Assembly: GCA_964034945.1 (NCBI GenBank)
Contig: OZ035962.1
Coordinates: 102,746,784-102,810,783, forward strand
Direction of reading: 5' to 3'
DNA: 64,000 bases
Source of the DNA: Chrysopilus asiliformis
Taxonomy: Eukaryota > Arthropoda > Insecta > Diptera > Rhagionidae
Positions 56,279 to 64,000 of the stretch are shown one piece after another. The notes beneath the pieces were generated by a model. It searched no databases. It was not told the DNA's origin and saw only the letters and a list, made by a program, of their open reading frames with translations. A program made the translations under genes and the position numbers. Every line of letters starts with the position of its first letter. Within the stretch, counting starts at the first letter, position 1.

Positions 56279-56470
56279 ATGAAACTGGCTATTAGTATAT
56301 TCATTTTTCCTATTATCTTCTCGGGGTTTATCTGTATATGCAAGTCCCACGAAATGCAAACTGGTAGTCTCTGGGCTAATGTCACGCATGAATTTTTTCC
56401 AGCGCTTGAATTTTTGCCAGCGCTTGAATATTTGCCACCTCGAAATTTTATGCCATCATCAGAATTCTAA
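56279..56470 (+). CDS. Hypothetical small secreted peptide, 63 aa
   Basis: Begins MKLAISIFIFPIIFSGFICI, a textbook-looking signal peptide with one lysine, a hydrophobic core and small residues before CKSHEMQ. The mature part would be about 40 residues and ends in a short internal repeat, FFPALEFLPALEYLPPRNFMP. The start context is AAAATC-ATG. TATAAA lies at 56099. The nearest AATAAA downstream is near 56804. An inverted pair AAAGAAGCTCTTTGAG (56242) / CTCAAAGAGCTTCTTT (56613) brackets the frame, so it could sit in a small TIR unit. No homologous family recognised. It may be chance. Confidence 0.3.
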   Translation: MKLAISIFIFPIIFSGFICICKSHEMQTGSLWANVTHEFFPALEFLPALEYLPPRNFMPSSEF

Positions 56471-56639
56471 TTTGCGCCTCAAATACTCAAGGAGCTACTG
56501 CTATAAACAGCTCTAGGGTCGATTCGAATCTAAACGTATCTCCACTAAGATTTTTTATTTTTCGTTTTGTGGAAAAGGGATAATTCTGTTAAGTACAGTG
56601 AAATCATACGCCTCAAAGAGCTTCTTTAAAGCTTAAGAT

Positions 56640-57415
56640 ATTTAGATATATGGCAGTTAAATTCAAACATTATATCACATTATACCTGTAGGCAAACTCT
56701 GGGAAACATTTTTATGTATATTTTTACATGTGCACGTACTTCTATGGATAAAAGCTATGTTTTCCGGTTTAAATTCTTATACATTTGTATGAGAAAGATT
56801 TTAATAAATCGATGGCGTACAAGATAGATTGCTAAGCATTAATAAAATGAAAGTAAATACAACTACAAGTTTCCTGTATAGGTTATTCAGTATGTGAAGT
56901 GTGCTTGTGTGTGTGTGTTATAAGAATTTTTTGAATGTTGGATTTTTACTTTCATACATTTACAGTAGAAAAACTTCTGGGGATGAGAAGCGGAAAAAAA
57001 TGTTTGTTTGATTGGTATCACTCTAGCCTCTGAACACATAAAGCTAAGTATAATATTATATGTTCCAGACCTCCATATATCTGATGTTTTGAGTATTTAT
57101 AAATGACTCAAAGCTTGTATTCTCTGATTATGAGTAGATATATCTGATGGATAATCCGGATTTTGCGTGAGGGTTATTATTCTCAAATCAAGATGTTGAA
57201 CGTTATTATTATGTTTTTATTATTCTAGTTCTGTACTAATGTGAAAAAGAAATCGGAAGGAATTTTCATTTAGATCTCACAATACTTATATGTCTCATTA
57301 TTTTTTTAGTCTCATTTTGGTATTACTATTCTTAATCTTTCTTTAACAAAGCTGCTGATTTATGTGAATTAAAGCATTCTGTATCTAGTCTGTAAGTATT
57401 AGGTGACTAATACCA
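56640..57415. other. AT-rich intergenic sequence
   Basis: A short GTGTGTGT run at 56908-56918. Nothing else supported. Confidence 0.4.
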
Positions 57416-57424
57416 AGTATTAGG

Positions 57425-57740
57425 TGACCGTACGCACTGGCCGGAACAGTACGGGATTCAGGCATGTTGTCCCAGCGTTTTGGAAAATAGAACTTTGTCC
57501 CGGATTTATACAATCGAGTGATGTCATTTTTTAATCACCAAAAAATGTAAAAAAATGTAAAAAATGTATCGACAAATGTAAGATAATCAAAAAAATTTGA
57601 CTTGCGGTACAGGTTAATCAAAAGTTACTGCTTTTAGCGGAATTTAACAAAAAAAGTCGCCTGCGGCACATTTCATTAAATAATTTTCAATAGTCGGATG
57701 TTTGTTTCTAAAAGTATTGTCTATGGCGTAATTTTTGTTG
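57425..57740 (+). repeat. Dispersed repeat family C copy
   Basis: GGTGACCGTACGCACTGGCCGG, GGGATTCAGGCATGTTGTCC, TTTGTCCCGGATTTATACAA, then GACTTGCGGTAC (57600), CGCCTGCGGCACATTTC (57659) and TGTCTATGGCGTAAT (57719) at about 60-bp spacing. The last 80 bp align with 6536-6640. Confidence 0.78.
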
Positions 57741-57744
57741 TATT

Positions 57745-58715
57745 TTTGTTGTAAAAAAACCTTTTCCAGTATATTTGCAGAAAAGATAACTGTAACTTAA
57801 AGATAAATAATTGTCAGATATTATATTAGCGTATTTTATTAAATGTGTTGGATTGGATTAGGAAAATTGTCCCCTGAGATTACCCTCAATTTTTTGATCC
57901 CTCATAAGTTTATCGTTGTTATTTTCTGAAATTCGTTCCACAATTGTTAATAAATATATTCTGCAATGGTGTTGAACATGTACTTGGGAAATACTAGCGT
58001 AGAGAATTGTGAACAGATAAAGCATTCCATGATTTTGAAGTAAGAAGATAAAAATTTTGAATTCGGTGAAAATTGCACACAAAAACGGTACTCGGGAAAT
58101 CATATGAAATGTTGTATTCAAATGTTTCAAGAATGTTCTGATTACATGTAGTACAATTAAATTATGTGAGAAACTGTAACAATAATGGCCACTGTAGATT
58201 CCCAGCTCTTGTTTATATATTTATTACAAAAGCATGCAATTTGTAAATCGCATATATTTTAATTTTATCCAGAGTGAAATAAGAAAACTGAAAAAAACCA
58301 ATTGTACTTTTCTCTATTTGTTTGCCATTTTTTCTTCTCGTTTTTTTTTTATCACTATCTGACTTATTTTAAGAACAACTTTCACAAAAATATTATTACT
58401 AAAATATTCAACAATTCTGTCTTTGTGAATTATTAGCCTTGCTTGTGTCGTATTACATTTGCAAACGAATTTCAGCACAAAGCCAACGTACTGTAACTTT
58501 GTTGTCTTGACTTTTAGTCTTTAAAAAACGTGCATATTAAATCTACCATACATAGATCCGATTACAGAATGGATAAAAATATCCTTATATCCTTTATCCG
58601 TGTACACGGTGAAAATTTTTGGGCTAAATTTTAATCTTTTTGGAGTTGTGAGTATTTTAGAAAAACAGATTAAAATTTAATCTCGCGATAGATTATTTTT
58701 TTTAAATGCTGTTGG
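57745..58715. other. AT-rich intergenic sequence
   Basis: A local inverted pair CTAAATTTTAATCT / AGATTAAAATTTAATC lies at 58623-58683. No gene supported (a 90-codon minus-strand frame at 57858-58130 is unrecognised). Confidence 0.4.
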
Positions 58716-58721
58716 CATTAA

Positions 58722-59391
58722 CACGTTGACTGCCAAACAAATTTTGCAGATTTTTAATGGAAATGCCAATACAAGTAGATGTGTAAAATGTTTTTAGAAT
58801 GTATATATATAGAACTAGCTTGCATACGCGTCGTTGCCGGGTTAAAGTTTTTTGTATAAGTTTAAGAATAACAAGAAGCACAGAAAGAACTGTCAAACTT
58901 TTAAGAAATATCTTTTCCTTCCCGGACTTTCCGCATATCAATTTTTCCGAGAGAAAATGGGAAAAGTGATATTTGAGTTATCCTTGCAGGTAATTCAGTT
59001 TCGAATTTCGAAAATCTAACACCGGATTCGTGATCAGCGACCCCAAAAATCCTCGAGTGAAACTTTTCAGCCTCCTATTAAACAGGATTCATGGCGAAAA
59101 TCACGGTTTAAAAACATTCAAACCGTTTACCCCCTTAGCGGCAAATTTTCGGAAAACCCCGCCTTAGTGAGCGCCTACGTGATGGTTGGGACATCCTGTG
59201 AAAGTTTCAAGTTTCTAGCTTCAGGGGTTTGGGCTGGGCGTTGATGAGTCAGTAAGTCAATCAGGTTAAACGATTTTATATATATAGATGTAGACCTGGC
59301 TATCCAAAATTATAGCCGGGGCTTCTCTTAAAACTTAATGAGCTTTCCACTGGCTATCAAATCCCACTGGCTAGCCATGTTAGTCAATGTG
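58722..59391. mobile_element. TTAA-flanked MITE interrupted by a Helitron
   Basis: Ends CACGTTGACTGCC and, reversed, CACATTGACTAACATGG, next to TTAA (58718-58721 and 59392-59395). Subtracting the Helitron at 58815-59288 leaves 196 bp, close to the 165-bp sibling at 11595-11759. The right part repeats TGGCTATC three times. Confidence 0.75.
58815..59288 (-). mobile_element. Non-autonomous Helitron, 474 bp
   Basis: Minus strand: starts TCTATATATATAAAATCG, ends ACCCGGCAACGACGCGT, ATGCAAG, CTAG. A precedes, T follows. The 3' hairpin matches the 26.4 and 39.5 kb elements, with one base changed in the stem. The interior has TGATCACGAATCCGG and ACGTAGGCGCTCACTAAGG phrases shared with 16.1 kb. No CTGT run. 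Inserted into the TTAA element at 58722. Confidence 0.9.
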
Positions 59392-59399
59392 TTAAATAT

Positions 59400-61480
59400 A
59401 ATACTTTTTATATCACAATTTATAAAACTCTAAAAAAATTATTGAAAAATAATACAAATTTGATTAAAAATGTGATTAATAGTTTGAGAGGATTGAAACC
59501 ACAGAACTATATAACATAGAACAACTGTCACCATACAAAGCTCTGCTGAAAAATGGTCCCAAAAGTATGTCCCTCTTTATCGTACTTGAACGCATCCACT
59601 GAACTGTATAAGGTCGCGAAATTCAAATTTCGTTTGCCGTGAAATTCAAATTTCACAAGTTTGAGACTAACTTTAGGCGCAAACAAATAACTTTAGGGGC
59701 CAATACCAATCCGAAAGTCTATTTTCCTTTGACAGTTCACGGTTTAAACGAGAGGACTATATTAATTTTCATACGGTTATATCGCTCTTACTTGACTCGT
59801 TTTGATTCACTGAACTGTATTGAAATGGGACCATTTGAGACAGCAAATCGAGCGATCTAGTATATCTATGATTGAAACTTAATAGAAAAAGTATTAAAAT
59901 ATTTCCAATTCCAGAAATGGAATCAAAAGTTAGTCCAATAATTTTAATCGTGTACGGTGAACATTTTCTGGTTTCTCGTAAACGCGTAAATAAAGGACAA
60001 ATAAATTATTAGCATGGCACAAAGTCTCACAGTTCATAATATTTTAAAAATAAACCTAACGAAATAAAAAGATTCAAATCTAAAAGTAGTTTTCAGTTTG
60101 GAAACATTTTACATACTATGCAGTGTTGTCATCTATGTACAAATGTTAACATTCGTACAAATGTTAACATTGTTAACTTCTTTTTGATAGTAGCAAGGAT
60201 ATATTTTAAATAAAAAAAAACGAAAAATATGGGCGAAAATAAATTGTTTCTTCTTACTGAATTATAACACTTCCGCTGGTGGCAGATGGTATGGAATACA
60301 TAGATTGGGAAAATATGTTCTCCGCTGGGTCAAGATGCTTTTCCCATGGGGAAAATAATTTTCATGTGTGAGAGAGTTATACAGTTCATTTTTGTTGTTA
60401 TGCCTTTTGGCCACAGTGGAGCAATAAACCAGTCATGTTGTTTTTTATATACCAGGGCACAGAGGGCTAGTGGTTTTTTAACATAGCCGGTGAGCCAGAG
60501 ATGTAGAGAATACTCACGTCGAAGGTGGTTAGATCTTTGGTTAAGGATACTATGTCCAACAAACAACGAAAACAGTTTGCAGACATCTTCATCGATCTAT
60601 TTATCTCTGTTAAAATATCCATTTACTATATTTTGTAATATTTGTTTCTTACTATTGGCTATTGTTGATTGCGTGCCTAAGATCAGTTTATTCCACTTAT
60701 AGTTTCCCTAGCGGGTTACATTCGAGCAGATACTTACCGTAGTAGAGAAAATTGGCACATATATGAGTGGTGAACCTATGGATGAAAAAGGGCATTTATT
60801 TTAGGTTTAATGTCTATGTTAAACACACCTGATAAGGGTTTTGTTGGGAATGGGTGTCATGATTTAAGATAGTTAAATGTTTTGTTTACGGGACCATTGT
60901 TATCTCTCTAATCCTTTGTGCTACGTGTAATATTTTACTTTATATAACACTAAAATTCTCTTTTCGCATTTAATTCATTAAATATTCACTTGAAGATGTT
61001 ACTCATGTTAGAATTTCATTTACCCGAATAGGACAATATACAAAACATTAAAATGATATTTATATACTTTTTGCACAAAGATCCCGCATAATATCTGAAC
61101 TGATATCAATCTTAAATTTGGATAAGGTGAACATTTTAATTAGTTAAGTTGTGTCTGTACTAAATTATTATTAAGCAATGAATAAATCAACATTAGGGTA
61201 ATTTTCTAATTGATATTGTGGATAAATCATGTATGAAGAGATAAAACCTTAATTAGAGATAGTGTGAGAGAGAGAGAGAGGTGTTTTATAGAAGAAGACA
61301 CGGCACGAAATATTCTAATACTGGTTGTAGATACATAAAATCTTTTTAGATAAATTAAACATTGAAAGTTATGTGACATTCTTGCAAAAATATCAACACA
61401 AGGGAAAAAACGACAAATTAAAATATGAGTTGTGATCAACACAACTATTTATATTTAGTTTCGGAAAGAATATGTAAAAA
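59400..61480. other. Intergenic; short local repeats
   Basis: ACTGAACTGTAT is repeated at 59598 and 59809. ACAAATGTTAACATT is repeated at 60140 and 60158. (AG)n lies at 61265-61280. A CAGTGTTGTCATC string at 60121 resembles a hAT end but has no partner. No gene supported. Confidence 0.4.
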
Positions 61481-61489
61481 ATAATACTT

Positions 61490-61790
61490 TTTCAAATATC
61501 TCGAGATCTTTTAAAAATGCGTAGCAAAGAAACAAACGCTGCGGGAATTTGGTTTTCTTTGAATTTGGTTGTAAGCATTTTTTCTCAAAAGCCGGTAGTT
61601 TCCGAGACATTTTTAAAAAAATTAAATTTTTGCAAATATGTTGAGAACCCTTAAAGCTAAAAATGTGGAAAATTTTATTTCCTTTAAATTATGTTATATT
61701 TTTTCCCCCTAAAGCGTATGAGTTTCGAGAAAGTTTTCAAAAACTGTATTTTCTCAAAAAAAAAAAAGAAATTACAATTATTGGTAAAAC
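61490..61790 (+). repeat. TCTCGA/TTTCGAGA-type diffuse repeat
   Basis: AAATATCTCGAGATC, 'ccgagacatttttaaaaaaat' and TTTCGAGAAAGTTTTCAAAAA resemble 19592-19770, 53130-53170 and 63630-63735. No defined ends. Confidence 0.4.
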
Positions 61791-61869
61791 TACAATTGCC
61801 AGGGAGATATCGTCAGATACTGTATTTGAGGATAAACCGAATTTTGACTTGAAAAAATCCATTTGTATG

Positions 61870-62160
61870 GGGTAGGAAGGAACGAAAGATTCGATTCTGA
61901 CCCCGCTCAAGACCTTTTATACCTTGCTATTTACGAGACATGCAACTATAAAAAAATGTTTAGTCTGTAGCTCAATCCTTTCAAAAGTTATATTGTTCAC
62001 GGATAGACAGACAGATAGACAGACGGACTGGGAGAAATTAAAATATTTTGTCATCTCAAACATCCCAGTGTAATTCATTTTTGTGTCCGACGATTGGTTC
62101 GATGCTTTATAAACGGTACGCTAAATATTAAATACTACTACATGATTTTCATATATTAGT
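61870..62160 (+). repeat. Dispersed repeat family A' copy
   Basis: TGTAGCTCAATCCTTTCAAA, GACAGACAGATAGACAGACGG, CAGTGTAATTCATTTTTGTG, CCGACGATTGGTTCGATGC and a TAAACGGTACGCTAAAT end. Counterpart of the minus-strand copy at 32395. Confidence 0.75.
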
Positions 62161-62389
62161 ATAAAAAAAAGTTGTCAAATCAGGGACGGGATGTGATGGA
62201 GTTTATATACCAACATGATGGTATTTTCATTTAATTTTTTGTTCGAATACCAGAAAAATCCACCCTCACTGCCAAAAGTCTGCTCCGCTTCGCTGTACTT
62301 AGAGCAGAGTTTCGGTATAAGGTGACAGGTGACGAAGAAGGCTGAAATGGAGCGTCAAGAAAACAAAACTATATTTGGAGGCACACTAA

Positions 62390-62835
62390 AAGGGCCCATA
62401 GACGGCCAACTTTGTTGCCAACCTGGTCGCCAACATGCAATGTTGGAGTCGATGTTGTACGTCTGTGGCCCAGTTGGCGGTTGGTTTTTCATGTTGTCGA
62501 CGAGGTTGGTGTAAAATCAAAAAATTTTGAAAACTTAGCATGTTGGCGTCTCAGTTGCATTGAGTTGTTCATCTTCGCACAACTCGTTTAAAACGAATAC
62601 CAATAACAAATCCTTACTCATTTTTCACTAGTCAAAATATACCCTATAGTTGTCCTATAACCATATAGTAAACTGTAAACAATAAAAAAATTAGAGAAAT
62701 CACCTAAAGTCGACGGGATCTTGTTAAAAATGATGTTGACAACTTGGTTGCTAACATTCCGTCTCGTCTGTGGTAAAAACTACCAACCAGGTTGGCGACC
62801 AGGTTGGCAACAAAGTTGGCCGTCTATGGGCCCTT
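62390..62835. mobile_element. TAA-flanked MITE with ~46-bp terminal repeats, 446 bp
   Basis: Ends AAGGGCCCATAGACGGCC, continuing AACTTTGTTGCCAACCTGG and TCGCCAAC on both sides almost without mismatch. TAA lies on both sides (62387-62389 and 62836-62838). The 3-bp TAA duplication suggests PIF/Harbinger. Inner GTTGGCG and CAACTTGGTTG phrases repeat. The near-identical arms suggest it is one of the younger insertions in the window. The 61-codon frame over the left end is a by-product. Confidence 0.92.
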
Positions 62836-62839
62836 TAAG

Positions 62840-63605
62840 AAAAAACAATTAAGGAAATCATTGAAAAAATGCCTCGCAGGCGGGAAAAGTTTGATTTATA
62901 GCACCCCCCAGCCGAAATGGAGTATCTTTTGGATATTTACTGGTAGCTTTTTCTAGTTTTTGATAAACTATACCACTAAATTGAAAAATCCAGGGCTGAA
63001 AGTAGTTACGCCGAAACAACATGCATAAATCAGAGATTGTTTTGGCTATTCTGTTTCATAAGTCACCCTACCAATAAGGGAGGAATATCAATTATGCAGA
63101 ACCTAAACTCAAAAATCGTGTTGATCTGTGTAGATATAACTTTGCTTTTCTGTGTTAAAAATTTGCAAAGCAAATTCAATTTATGAGTTTCACAGCTTTT
63201 ACAATTCATTGAATTCCAGCAAAAAGATTCATCATATCTATAAAAACAAGCATGGTGTGAATTTTAAAAAAAGTTTTTATTTTTATGAATGAACGAAACT
63301 TTTTCCCAAATTTTTCACAATTTGTGTTCAATGAACGCCTTTACAGATGAGAATCCATTGCAAAAGTTAATTCAACCTCTGTGTAACTTTAGTTCGAATT
63401 TAAAATTATTCGAATGTGATGGCCGAAGTTTTAAATTACAAAATTTTGCGATAAACTTTGCCGTGCGCTATGAATACCTACGAGTTCAATTTTATTTAAA
63501 TTTTTCTCAAATAATATATATGTAATTATTTAAATTTGAGTGTCAGTGAAGTATATCATAAAATTAATTACATAATTAATGAAATCAAACTAATTACTAA
63601 ATATC
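62840..63605. other. AT-rich intergenic sequence
   Basis: A 78-codon frame at 63289-63525 is unrecognised. Nothing else supported. Confidence 0.35.
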
Positions 63606-63609
63606 AGTA

Positions 63610-64000
63610 AGAAATTGTGAATATATTTTTTTTAAATATCTCGAAAACTGTTAAAGATACTTAAAAACCGTCAAACCAAGAATTGTAGAAAATTTTATAT
63701 ATCTTCAATTTCGAGAAATTTTCAAAAAATTGTATTTACAGATGGAAATCAAAATCTTTTGTCATCCTCGGTGTAGCTAATTTTTTGGTCTGACGATTGG
63801 TTCGATGCGTTACAAACGATATAGTAAATATAGGGTATAAACATAACAAAATCTATAATTGCCAGTATGGTGATATGACATTGTTCGAAGTTTAAGTGAA
63901 CGGCGAACCGTTGTATCAAAATTCCACTTTGAAGTCAAACTTTTCAAAAAGATTTTTTTAAATTTATTCCAATCGCATTTTGATGTATGGGATGTATGGG
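63610..64000 (+). repeat. Family A' end followed by family A start, running off the window
   Basis: 63740-63835 has the A' end (CAAAATCTTTTGTCATCC, GACGATTGGTTCGATGCG, TTACAAACGATATAGTAAAT). It is immediately followed from 63838 by the family A start (AAACATAACAAAATCTATAA, GTATGGTGAT, ATTCCACTTTGAAGTCAAAC, TTTTGATGTATGG). The second copy is cut by the window end. The head-to-tail junction is GGGTATA-AACATAAC. Confidence 0.75.

Noticed and set aside
59530..59875. Possible TIR element (GGTCCCA at both sides, ACTGAACTGTAT twice)
   Set aside because: The complementarity is short and the 12-bp repeat is direct, not inverted. No target duplication seen.
60121..60180. CAGTGTTGTCATC as a hAT end
   Set aside because: No matching inverted end or 8-bp duplication found nearby. 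The region is just a local ACAAATGTTAACATT duplication.

Overview
This window looks like gene-poor, AT-rich nuclear DNA from an animal, most likely an insect or other arthropod. It has no long open frame, operon structure, rRNA or convincing multi-exon gene. It does contain recognisable remnants of eukaryotic DNA transposons: piggyBac, hAT with a TTF-type zinc finger, Tc1/mariner with an HTH head, Helitrons, and several MITE families with TA, TAA/TTA, TTAA or 8-bp target-site duplications (TSDs). I cannot name the species. A dipteran is possible, but the sequence does not prove it.

Layout. 0-12 kb is mostly unannotatable AT-rich sequence. It carries a 654-bp non-autonomous hAT element with a perfect 8-bp duplication (1838-2491), a near-perfect 106-bp hairpin (6651-6756), a G-run (6371-6410) and small TTAA-flanked elements. 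12.46-19.44 kb is the structural highlight. A foldback-like element of unknown class, with inverted arms of about 0.9-1 kb and a GTACAAC duplication, was split twice. A 3.0-kb Helitron with an internal higher-order tandem array entered one arm at an A/T dinucleotide. A 1.73-kb piggyBac-like element with transposase remnants entered the other arm at TTAA. 19.5-31 kb holds hairpins, a Helitron (26444-26833), a TA-flanked MITE (29871-30142) and dispersed repeat copies. 31572-32384 is a hAT element with a clear transposase remnant.

35-50 kb is a dense field of small DNA elements: TA-flanked 37350-37741, TAA-flanked 39088-39311, Helitrons at 39522-40000 and 46548-47061, a mariner deletion derivative at 44518-45075, TTAA elements at 42144, 46309 and 49366, and a TTA-flanked MITE at 48687-49168. 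52-64 kb adds two more hairpin/TIR elements, an inverted dispersed-repeat copy, a TTAA element interrupted by a Helitron (58722-59391), and a TAA-flanked MITE with about 46-bp terminal repeats (62390-62835).

No functional host gene is supported with confidence. The best protein-coding candidate is a 63-residue peptide with a signal-peptide-like start at 56279-56470, and it is weak. All transposase remnants are broken, so the elements would depend on transposases supplied elsewhere. Dispersed families are labelled by me: A/A' (CCATACGGGTATA end), B (4.3 and 28.3 kb), C (CATACGTCCCGG head plus CTGCGGCGCA motifs) and D (ending near a CTGT-rich tract).
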